Positions 1 through 5,813 of a stretch of DNA of 6,688 bases are shown here, piece by piece. The stretch lies in assembly GCA_020058965.1 (NCBI GenBank), contig JAGVCY010000268.1, positions 1 through 6,688 on the forward strand, written 5' to 3'. Within the stretch, counting starts at the first letter, position 1; each line of letters opens with the position of its first letter. This DNA is from Candidatus Omnitrophota bacterium. GTDB taxonomy: Bacteria > Omnitrophota > Gorgyraeia > 2-02-FULL-51-18 > JAGOUK01. The notes beneath the pieces were generated by a model. The model had not been told where the DNA came from. It saw only the letters and a program-made list of their open reading frames with translations, and made no database searches. A program made the position numbers and the translations under genes.

Positions 1-18
1 AGTGTCACAACCACCTGC

Positions 19-24
19 AGAGGT
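19..24 (+). promoter_or_regulatory. Ribosome binding site of the antitoxin-like gene
   Basis: AGAGGT lies 8 nt before the ATG at 33. This is good Shine-Dalgarno spacing and supports 33 as the true start. It is clearer than any ribosome binding site in the core operon, which starts its genes mostly by overlap. Confidence 0.6.
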
Positions 25-32
25 TTATACAC

Positions 33-212
33 ATGAAAAAGACCAACGCACTTGATTTGAGACAAAATTTAGGAGCCATATTGAAACGTCTTGAAAAAGA
101 AGGTCAACCTATTCTAGTCGAACGAAATTCAAAACCAGCGGCTGTTCTCATTAGCCTTGAAGATTTTAAAACAAGATTTGTTGATAAAGACGCTGATGAT
201 CTCCGAAAGAAA
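33..212 (+). CDS. Phd/YefM-family antitoxin, 3' end lost at a junction
   Basis: The first 55-60 residues have the Phd/YefM antitoxin pattern. An N-terminal A-L-D-L-R-Q-N-L-G helix (about residues 6-14) is followed by a G-Q-P-I-L-V-E-R-N strand and then K-P-A-A-V-L-I-S-L-E-D-F (about 35-46). In this family the N-terminal half dimerises and binds operator DNA, and the C-terminal half wraps and blocks a RelE/ParE- or Doc-type toxin. That toxin-binding half is mostly missing here: after about residue 58 the frame continues without a stop into batC. GC is about 36% and codons favour A/T endings, unlike the genes that follow. No toxin gene is present. The reading frame is open from 33 to 1712, so an automatic caller would report one fused protein. 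I regard it as a truncated gene from another genome. Family assignment is fairly sure; the end coordinate is approximate. Confidence 0.7.
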
Positions 213-228
213 ATGGGAATCCAAATGA
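203..228. other. Composition junction between the AT-rich left end and the core operon
   Basis: GC content and codon use change abruptly here. Upstream are AT-rich Phd codons; downstream, from 229, are GC-rich codons with many G/C third positions. The exact breakpoint cannot be fixed. In the frame that ends with the TGA at 226-228, the last codons read E-R-K-W-E-S-K-stop. This gives an ATGA overlap with the batC start at 225, as at other junctions of this operon, so native sequence may begin near 205. No inverted repeat, target duplication or integrase gene is visible. Confidence 0.6.
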
Positions 229-1712
229 AGCGCGGGCGCAGCCTTTGGTCGCTGAGCGTATGCTTACAACAGAGCAGACTGCTGGTCGGGGTCTTTGGGT
301 TGGCGGTGATTTTGCCGCTGATGGGATTTGAAAAAGAGGCGGTTCAGAAAAACGAAAACGCCAACGCGCTCTATAAAAAAGGAAAGTTTCAAGCTGCGCG
401 CCAATTGTATCTGGAAGCCCGCGAAATTGCGCCCGATTCCAATAAGCTGATCTTTAATACGGGCAACGCGCACCGTCAGCTTAAGGACTACAAAAGCGCG
501 GCGGTTGAGTACAAATCCATCTCCCAGGCGGTCGGGTCGGATGCGAGCGGCGAGCTCAAAGGCGCGGCGCACTACAATCTGGCTGACACGCTTTTTCGTG
601 AGGCAAAGACCGACGAGGCGATCGAAGAATATAAAAAAGCGCTTTTGGAGAATCCGACCGACGCGGACGCCAAATACAATTTGGAGTATTTGAGGAAGAA
701 GAAGGAAGAAAAGAAAAAAGAGGACGAGAAAAAGAAAGAAGACCAAAAGAAGGAAGATCAGAAGAAAGACGACCAGAAAAAAGACGACCAAAAAAATCAA
801 GATCAGAAGAACCAGGATCAGAATCAAAAAGATCAGAACAAGGATGATCAGCAGAAGAATCAAGATCAAAAAAATCAGGACCAAAAGCAGAATCAGGACC
901 AAAAGTCCGACCCCAACCAGCCCAATTCAGGAGGCGGCGGAAAAGACCAAAAGCAAGATCAAAACCAGAGCCAGAATCCGGGTCAAGATAAAGATCAGGG
1001 GAAGGACGAGCAAAAAGGGCAGGATCAGCAGGGCGGCTCAGATCCTAAGGACGGGACTGAGTCGGAAGGTGGAGCAGAACCCAAGGATAAGGACTCATCC
1101 GGCGGCGATAAGCCCGACCAGGGAAAGGAAGGCCATGGGAAAGAAGGCCAGGACAAGGAAGGCCAGGGAAAAGAAGACCAGCAAAAAGGCCAAGACGGTA
1201 AAGATCAGAATGAGCAAGGGCAAAAGGGTGAGGGTAAAGATCAGCCGGCCGATCAGGGGTCTGAGCCCAAGGATGAGCCGGGTCAAGAAAAAGAGCCGGG
1301 CCAGGATCAGCAGGGGCAAGCAGGGAAGCCCGAGCAGAAGGATGGCGAAAAATCAGATTCAGGTCAATCATCCATGGGCGGGTCGAACAAGGAAGGTCAG
1401 GAGGCGCCCGGTGGGGCGGGAGGGGCGGAATCGGGCGATGAGCCAAAGGAAGATCCGGGCGAGGAAGCCGTCGGCGGTGCGGCGGGTGAGGAAGCGGGGG
1501 GTCAAGGAGAACAGGAAGAAGGCGCTGCGGCGGGGGCTGAATCCGGAGCTGAGCCTGGGGCTGAATCCGGATCTGGGTCGCCGAAGCCGCTTCCTGCTCA
1601 GTACGAGAACATTTTGAGCGCATTAGGTGAGGACGAAGGCCGGCTTGTCTACTCGATCAAAAAGGGTACCGCCACCGACCGTCCCCGCCCCCGAAAACAA
1701 TTCGATTGGTAG
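225..1712 (+). CDS. batC: BatC-like TPR protein with long low-complexity tail
   Basis: This is the TPR component of the Bat (Bacteroides aerotolerance) cluster, assigned from architecture and from batD and batE next to it. The product is 495 aa from the ATG at 225. It has a basic N-terminus and one hydrophobic segment at about 17-34 (signal anchor or signal peptide). TPR-type repeats follow at about 43-71, 75-103 and 115-147, with typical N-x-G-N and A-x-x-x-Y-x-x-A-L patterns. From about 158 to 450 there is a charged K/D/Q/E/N/G/P tail. The protein ends in P-R-K-Q-F-D-W; a C-terminal D-W is common in BatC proteins, so the end looks intact. An ATG at 213 is in frame, but 225 overlaps a plausible upstream stop as ATGA. 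The protein probably scaffolds protein contacts at the cytoplasmic membrane with the BatA/BatB VWA proteins, whose genes are not in the window. Upstream the frame is continuous with the foreign antitoxin, which I treat as artefactual. Confidence 0.8.
   Translation: MKRGRSLWSLSVCLQQSRLLVGVFGLAVILPLMGFEKEAVQKNENANALYKKGKFQAARQLYLEAREIAPDSNKLIFNTGNAHRQLKDYKSAAVEYKSISQAVGSDASGELKGAAHYNLADTLFREAKTDEAIEEYKKALLENPTDADAKYNLEYLRKKKEEKKKEDEKKKEDQKKEDQKKDDQKKDDQKNQDQKNQDQNQKDQNKDDQQKNQDQKNQDQKQNQDQKSDPNQPNSGGGGKDQKQDQNQSQNPGQDKDQGKDEQKGQDQQGGSDPKDGTESEGGAEPKDKDSSGGDKPDQGKEGHGKEGQDKEGQGKEDQQKGQDGKDQNEQGQKGEGKDQPADQGSEPKDEPGQEKEPGQDQQGQAGKPEQKDGEKSDSGQSSMGGSNKEGQEAPGGAGGAESGDEPKEDPGEEAVGGAAGEEAGGQGEQEEGAAAGAESGAEPGAESGSGSPKPLPAQYENILSALGEDEGRLVYSIKKGTATDRPRPRKQFDW
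692..1580 (+). repeat. Low-complexity K/D/Q/E then G/E/P/A-rich coding repeat in batC
   Basis: The coding sequence is built from degenerate 9-15 nt units and changes character along its length. About 692-905 encodes K/E then D-Q-K and N-Q-D-Q repeats. About 906-1370 encodes G-K-D-Q and K-E-G-Q units. About 1371-1580 encodes G/A/E/P-rich sequence. At 1122-1181 there are four tandem 15-nt units reading GKEGH, GKEGQ, DKEGQ and GKEDQ. A 15-nt direct repeat occurs at 1533-1547 and 1557-1571. The coding strand is strongly purine-biased, with 692-742 all purine except one C at 725. The protein segment should be disordered and highly hydrophilic. Large open frames in other frames and on the minus strand here are by-products of this bias. 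Confidence 0.85.
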
Positions 1713-1820
1713 CAGTCTGCTGAAAAAGCCGCATCTGCTTCGTTGCGAGGCAGCTTATGTAGCTACCGCTACACCGCGCTCCCTCGCGCCTCGCATCTGC
1801 GGCTTTTTGAGCAGACTGCT
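1711..1820. repeat. Nested palindromic element between batC and batD
   Basis: This is a 110-bp inverted-repeat structure. The outer arms 1711-1733 and 1798-1820 pair over 22 of 23 positions; the only mismatch is G1722 opposite G1809. An inner pair is 1744-1751 with 1788-1795 (8 bp, TGCGAGGC/GCCTCGCA). An apical hairpin pairs 1758-1763 (TGTAGC) with 1768-1773 (GCTACA) around a TACC loop. The tips of the outer arms are themselves symmetric (AGCAG-N-CTGCT). The first two bases of the element supply the AG of the batC TAG stop. The inner part of each outer arm (AAAAAGCC / GGCTTTTT) resembles a bidirectional intrinsic terminator. It carries no ORF of its own. The layout suggests a dispersed MITE- or REP-like repeat, but copy number cannot be seen from one window. 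It could form an RNA hairpin that lowers expression of batD and the genes downstream. Confidence 0.8.
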
Positions 1821-1872
1821 CACGCACAAAAGCTTTTTCGTCGCTTCGCTATGTGGTAAATTAGACGCTTAT
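1821..1872 (+). other. Short leader before batD, no clear signals
   Basis: These 52 bases separate the palindrome from the batD ATG. They contain a short palindrome (AAAAGCTTTT, 1829-1838). I see no convincing Shine-Dalgarno sequence close to 1873 and no clear -35/-10 pair. An open frame extends upstream of 1873 through the palindrome, but its translation there is not Bat-like. Confidence 0.4.
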
Positions 1873-3780
1873 ATGCCTATTCTACGCGCTGTTTTCATAT
1901 TCATTTTTATGATCCTCCAGTCTGCTTCGGCTGTTTGGGCGGAGATCAACATTGAGGCCAGCGTCAACCCGGCCCGCGTCGCGGTGGGTGAGCCGGTTGA
2001 GCTGTCGATTTCTATCACCGGGGCGTCAAGCGGCATCAAGACCCCCAAACTTCCGGAGCTCAAGGATTTTCGCTCGTATTCTCAGGGGCACTCGGAGGAA
2101 TTTTCCTTCATCAACGGCAAGTCCACTTCTCGAAGTGTTTTTACTTTCGTTATGATCCCCTCAGCCGAAGGCACCTTCGTGATCGACGGAATCCAAGTCC
2201 CGATCGGTGACAAGGTTTTTAAAACAGGCGCGCTTAAGATCGAAGTCGGTCCTTCCAATACGGTTTCAACACCGCCGGTGAATCAGCGCGGCAAACCCAT
2301 CGCTCAAGTGGTCCCTCCATCCTCCCGATCCCTCCCGCCCGAGTACATGGCGAGTCAGGAAATCTTTGTCCGCGCATGGAGCGACCGGGAAGAAGTGTAT
2401 GTCAATCAGCCGATCTACCTGACCTACACGCTATACACGAGAACTTCCGCGACCTTCAAGGGTTTTGAAGATGAGCCCGAGACCGCGGGATTCTGGGTTG
2501 AGGATTTTCCGCCCAACCCCCAAGCGAGCCGCCAAGAGCGGAATTTGGGCGGATACCGGTATGTGATCGCCGATGTGCGGCAGGTCGCGCTTTTTCCGAC
2601 GGAAGCAGGATTGAAGACCTTCAACCCGGGCTCACTCAAGGTTGATGTCGAAATCACCCGCAACCCTTACGGCAATAGCTCACCCTTTCAGGGGACGATG
2701 TTTGGCCGGCCGCGCTTTAGCCAGATGCAAATGCTGACCGAGATCCAACCTCGGGTGCTCGAAACGGAACCGATCAACTTCAAGGTCAAGCCCCTTCCGG
2801 AAGCAGGGAAGCCCGAAGGCTTCGGCGGTGCGGTGGGTCGCTTTAAAATCGCAGCGTCGACCGACCAGACCAAGGTCGAAGAAGGACATCCGGTTACTTT
2901 TAAACTCAAGGTTACGGGAGAGGGCAATCTCAACACGCTCGAAATGCCCAAACCGCTCAAGCTGGACGGGTTTAAGTCCTATGATTCCTCATCGGGTCTT
3001 GATCTGCGCAAGGAACGGATGACGATCGAGGGAGACAAAACGCTCGAGACTGTTTTGGTCCCCCGCAAAGCAGGCGCCTACACGATCCCGTCCGTGAACT
3101 TCAGTTATTTTGATCCCGTAAAAGAAACCTACATCACGCTAAAGACCCAGCCTATCCTGTTGACGGTGGATCCTGCGCCGGCCGGCGAAGAGCCGCCCAA
3201 AACACCGGAACCGATTTTACCGGCCGCTCCGTCCCCATCGACGCCAAATACCGCCGCATCCGGCGCTCAGGACATCCGGTATGTCAAAAGTGTCATGGGT
3301 TCGGTGGGGCGTGTTGCGCGGCCCGCCCTCACCGAGCGGTGGTTTTGGATGCTGAACGCAGCGGTGCTTTTGACCGCGCTGATTTTTTTGACGCTCCGGC
3401 TGACATTCGAACGGTTGGGCATCAATTTGCTTGGCGCCAAGCCGAAGCGCTTCAAAGGTGAAGCGGTCAAAAGCTTCCGCGCGGCGAAACGGGCGATAAA
3501 GCCCGGAAGCGAGAAGGATTTTTATGAAGCGATCGCGAAGGGTGTTTACGGGTATTTTGCGGACAAGCTTCGGGTTGAGATCAGCGCTGTCGGCATCGGC
3601 CGCGTCGATGAACTGCTCAGGGGAAAAGTGTCGGAGGCCGAAATGGACCAGATCCGAGAGCTCTTTCACCGCATTGACTACGGCCGTTTTTCGACGGTAC
3701 GAGTGCCGGAGAATGAATTGAAGCAGCTCTACAATGATTCCGAGCGAATCGTGATGTTGGTGGATAAAAAACGCCTATGA
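1873..3780 (+). CDS. batD: BatD family protein (oxygen tolerance)
   Basis: The product is 635 aa from the ATG at 1873. That start gives a clean signal peptide at 1-23 (hydrophobic F-I-F-I-F-M-I-L core, cleavage after V-W-A), followed by E-I-N-I-E-A-S-V-N-P-A-R-V-A-V-G-E-P, the usual opening strand of BatD. The exported part (about 24-485) reads as repeated beta-rich domains: one near 25-125, a second starting with E-I-F-V-R-A-W-S-D near 165, and a third near 325-435 with the G-E-G-N-L motif. A P/A/S-rich linker follows, then one membrane segment at about 490-512. The cytoplasmic tail of about 120 residues ends with the H-R-I-D-Y-G-R-F-S motif typical of the family. Extension to 1627 would only read through the palindrome, so I reject it. 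BatD probably works at the cell envelope with the BatA/B/C/E proteins. The stop overlaps the batE start as ATGA. Its biochemical role is unknown. Confidence 0.9.
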   Translation: MPILRAVFIFIFMILQSASAVWAEINIEASVNPARVAVGEPVELSISITGASSGIKTPKLPELKDFRSYSQGHSEEFSFINGKSTSRSVFTFVMIPSAEGTFVIDGIQVPIGDKVFKTGALKIEVGPSNTVSTPPVNQRGKPIAQVVPPSSRSLPPEYMASQEIFVRAWSDREEVYVNQPIYLTYTLYTRTSATFKGFEDEPETAGFWVEDFPPNPQASRQERNLGGYRYVIADVRQVALFPTEAGLKTFNPGSLKVDVEITRNPYGNSSPFQGTMFGRPRFSQMQMLTEIQPRVLETEPINFKVKPLPEAGKPEGFGGAVGRFKIAASTDQTKVEEGHPVTFKLKVTGEGNLNTLEMPKPLKLDGFKSYDSSSGLDLRKERMTIEGDKTLETVLVPRKAGAYTIPSVNFSYFDPVKETYITLKTQPILLTVDPAPAGEEPPKTPEPILPAAPSPSTPNTAASGAQDIRYVKSVMGSVGRVARPALTERWFWMLNAAVLLTALIFLTLRLTFERLGINLLGAKPKRFKGEAVKSFRAAKRAIKPGSEKDFYEAIAKGVYGYFADKLRVEISAVGIGRVDELLRGKVSEAEMDQIRELFHRIDYGRFSTVRVPENELKQLYNDSERIVMLVDKKRL

Positions 3781-4571
3781 GACGCTATTCTTTACTTCCC
3801 GTCGTGTTCGCGATTGTCTGGCTGGCGGCGGGACCCGCTTGTGCCGCCAAATCCGCCGCTCCCACCGCAGCAAAGGAGCTGGATCCGGTTGAAAAATTTG
3901 ATTCGGCGGTTGCGATGTATCAAAATGAAAAGTTTGATGATGCCGCCGCTGTGTTCAGCCGCTTGGCCGCATCCGGATTCGAAACACCGACTGTTTATTT
4001 TAATCTCGGCAATTGCTGGGTGAAGACGCGGCATATCGGCCGCGCGTTGTGGGCCTACGAACGGGCGTTCCTGCTGGATCCGCGCGACGAAGACATTCGA
4101 TTTAATCTCGGACTGCTGCGCGCAAGTTTGGGTGAGCCGCCCGCTCCCGAAGTGTCACCGCTGCTGGACCCCGTCAAACAAATGCTGAAGCCGGTCCGCA
4201 CGGAAGAAATATCAACCGCCGTCACGATAGCTTCTCTGTTTTTGGCGTTATGGATGCTGGGATTCGCCTATATCCGATCCTGGCGTGCTGTTTTTGGTAC
4301 TTTGTTTTGGCTTACGATGATGGGGTCCCTGTTGGTAGGGGGTGCTGCCTGGGTTCGGTGGGATGAGGTACGGTTTCCGGCCGGCGTCGTTCAGGAAAAA
4401 GAAGTTTTTGTCCGCTACGGCCCAGCCGAATCCAACAGTAAGGCATACCCTCTCAAAGAGGGTGCGTCGGTCAGGATCGAGAAGCAATCCGGCGACTGGT
4501 ATTTGGTCCGGCTCGCAAACGGTCAGAGCGGGTGGATTCCCAAAACAGCCGTTTTGCGCGTGACGCCTTGA
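3777..4571 (+). CDS. batE: BatE-like TPR / SH3-domain membrane protein
   Basis: The product is 264 aa. A signal peptide spans 1-23 (L-L-P-V-V-F-A-I-V-W-L-A-A-G-P-A-C-A-A). TPR-type helices lie at about 36-105, with N-L-G-N-C at 76-80 and Y-E-R-A-F-L-L-D-P at 94-102. Two membrane segments lie at about 144-166 and 170-193. A C-terminal bacterial SH3-like domain at about 209-261 has V-R-Y-G-P, G-D-W-Y-L-V-R and G-Q-S-G-W-I-P. This TPR, two-membrane-segment, SH3 order is typical of BatE. The TPRs and the SH3 domain are probably both on the outer face of the membrane, since the signal peptide exports the first and the hairpin returns the second. It starts by ATGA overlap with batD and ends overlapping the Nudix gene. 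Length and domains look complete. Confidence 0.85.
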   Translation: MRRYSLLPVVFAIVWLAAGPACAAKSAAPTAAKELDPVEKFDSAVAMYQNEKFDDAAAVFSRLAASGFETPTVYFNLGNCWVKTRHIGRALWAYERAFLLDPRDEDIRFNLGLLRASLGEPPAPEVSPLLDPVKQMLKPVRTEEISTAVTIASLFLALWMLGFAYIRSWRAVFGTLFWLTMMGSLLVGGAAWVRWDEVRFPAGVVQEKEVFVRYGPAESNSKAYPLKEGASVRIEKQSGDWYLVRLANGQSGWIPKTAVLRVTP

Positions 4572-4957
4572 TCGAATGCGGAGTCGCCGTCATTCGAGAC
4601 GGCGCGGGGCGCATCCTGATTTCGCGCCGCAGGGACGATGACAGCTTCGGGGGGTATTGGGAGTTTCCGGGCGGCGGCCGCGAACCGGGTGAGAGTCTTG
4701 AGGATTGTGCTGTGAGAGAAGTCCGGGAGGAGACCGGAGTCGAAGTTGCGGCGGAGCGGCTTTTGAGAGTGATCGAGAACCCTTACCCCGGGAGGGCGTT
4801 GCGGCTGGTGTTTTTTTTGTGCCGGCATGTGTCGGGCGAGCCCCTGGCGATTGATTGTGCTGAAGCACGCTGGGTCGGCGTGAACGAATTGAAGAATTTT
4901 ATGTTTTTACCCGCTAACCACACGGTGATTGATGAGCTTATTGCCCTCGCTGTTTAA
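4568..4957 (+). CDS. Nudix (MutT-like) hydrolase
   Basis: The full Nudix signature G-x5-E-x7-R-E-x-x-E-E-x-G-V is present. It starts at G of G-G-R-E-P-G-E and runs through R-E-V-R-E-E-T-G-V (nt 4673-4741). The acidic residues that bind Mg2+ are intact, so the enzyme should hydrolyse a nucleoside diphosphate linked to another group. The first strand I-E-C-G-V-A-V-I, then R-I-L-I-S-R-R-R and W-E-F-P-G-G-G, resemble MutT-type enzymes that clear oxidised nucleotides, but the substrate cannot be read from sequence. From the TTG at 4568 the protein is 129 aa and its start overlaps the batE stop as TTGA. The alternative GTG at 4532 gives 141 aa and a 40-nt overlap, and its extra N-terminus is not Nudix-like. 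Neither start has a clear ribosome binding site. The 3' end overlaps the next gene by 26 nt. A nucleotide-cleaning enzyme would fit the aerotolerance genes, but this is inference. Confidence 0.85.
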   Translation: MIECGVAVIRDGAGRILISRRRDDDSFGGYWEFPGGGREPGESLEDCAVREVREETGVEVAAERLLRVIENPYPGRALRLVFFLCRHVSGEPLAIDCAEARWVGVNELKNFMFLPANHTVIDELIALAV

Positions 4958-5813
4958 TATTCCATTTTTAAAGGAATCGGCGCTTTACGCGCTGTCGCGC
5001 ACGACCCATCGCCGGCGGGGCCCGTCTGACACGCTAGCGAAAATGCTCCGGTATCCCAAAATTCCCGGGTCCATCCCCTGGACGCGCAGCTCAGTTCCCC
5101 TGGCCGCTTCCAAAATTGCCGTTGTCACGACGGCCGGTTTTTATGCCAAGGGTCAGTCGCCATTTTTAGAAGGCAGCCCGGCCGGGGACTGGAGCTACCG
5201 CGTTATTCCGCGCGAAATTCCGGTCGGCAAACTCAACTGGTCCAAGTTCACCGTGGATAAGCGCCTTGGTTTGCTGGATCCAAACATGCTGCTGCCGCTG
5301 GACCGTTTGGCGGAGTTGAAGGAACAAGGGGTTGTCGGAAGTCTTGCGGCCAATCATTATAGTTTTTACAGCTTCACCGCGCGCCCCAATCGTGTTGTTG
5401 ACGGGTCGGCCAAAGATGCGGCTCGCCGCATTCGATATGAGGGCGTCGACAAGGTCATTGTTTTGACATCCTCGGTGCTGAGCCAGGAGATCGCATTTTT
5501 GGTCCAGCGTGCGATTGAAGACGAGGGCGTGTCGACAGTCTCGTTGTCGTACACGCAGGGAGCGATAGAAGCATTTTCGCCGCCGCGTTCGTGCCTGATG
5601 AGCAAGGGGTCGATTTTTAGGCAGGAAGAATTTCTGGACAAGGATATTCAGATGAATCTTTTGAAGTTTATGCTGGCGCAATTTGATGAAAGCACCGACG
5701 CCGGGTCGGTGAAGAAAGTGGTGTTCTCGCTTACTTCCGGAGAGCGGCCTCGGGGTCCGGTCGTTCCGATCAAGACGCGGCCCGCAGGCAGTCAGAAAGA
5801 CCTGTTCGAATGA
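4932..5813 (+). CDS. GrdB-like (glycine/betaine reductase selenoprotein B family) protein without the redox Cys/Sec
   Basis: The product is 293 aa from the ATG at 4932; a TTG one codon earlier is possible. Recognisable family landmarks are V-V-T-T-A-G-F near 64-70, D-W-S-Y-R-V-I-P-R near 86-94, L-P-L-D-R-L then V-V-G-S-L-A-A-N-H-Y-S-F near 121-145, and P-P-R near 217-219. From memory of the family, the strand V-I-V-L-T is normally followed by a Sec/Cys and a second Cys. Here it is followed by S-S-V-L-S-Q-E (about 180-186), with no Cys and no in-frame TGA. The only Cys is near residue 221. Glycine/sarcosine/betaine reductase chemistry is therefore unlikely. It may be a non-redox relative of unknown substrate. 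The first roughly 30 residues form an amphipathic or basic helix rather than a signal peptide, so the protein is probably cytoplasmic. It overlaps both neighbours (26 nt with Nudix, ATGA with the next gene). Family membership is fairly sure; function is unknown. Confidence 0.65.
   Translation: MSLLPSLFNIPFLKESALYALSRTTHRRRGPSDTLAKMLRYPKIPGSIPWTRSSVPLAASKIAVVTTAGFYAKGQSPFLEGSPAGDWSYRVIPREIPVGKLNWSKFTVDKRLGLLDPNMLLPLDRLAELKEQGVVGSLAANHYSFYSFTARPNRVVDGSAKDAARRIRYEGVDKVIVLTSSVLSQEIAFLVQRAIEDEGVSTVSLSYTQGAIEAFSPPRSCLMSKGSIFRQEEFLDKDIQMNLLKFMLAQFDESTDAGSVKKVVFSLTSGERPRGPVVPIKTRPAGSQKDLFE

Noticed and set aside
264..902. 212-codon minus-strand ORF, extremely Leu/Ile/Val/Phe-rich
   Set aside because: It is the complement of the purine-biased K/D/Q/E repeat of batC. 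The hydrophobicity is a by-product of the codon bias.
1122..1181. CRISPR-like array
   Set aside because: The units are contiguous 15-nt coding repeats with no spacers.
844..1617. 257-codon plus-strand ORF rich in Arg/Lys, and a minus-strand Pro-rich ORF at 1045-1623
   Set aside because: Both are other-frame readings of the batC low-complexity tail, with no family pattern and no ribosome binding site.
1711..1820. Simple intrinsic terminator ending the batC transcript
   Set aside because: The GC/T-tract portion is terminator-like, but the 87-bp spacing between outer arms and the nested hairpins fit a repeat element better, and batD and batE lie downstream in the same direction. An attenuating effect remains possible.
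1627..1872. N-terminal extension of batD upstream of 1873
   Set aside because: It reads through the batC end and the palindrome; the signal peptide and BatD opening strand begin only at 1873.
5453..5500. Selenocysteine codon in the GrdB-like gene
   Set aside because: The segment reads S-S-V-L-S with ordinary TCC, TCG and AGC codons. There is no in-frame TGA, so no recoding is needed.
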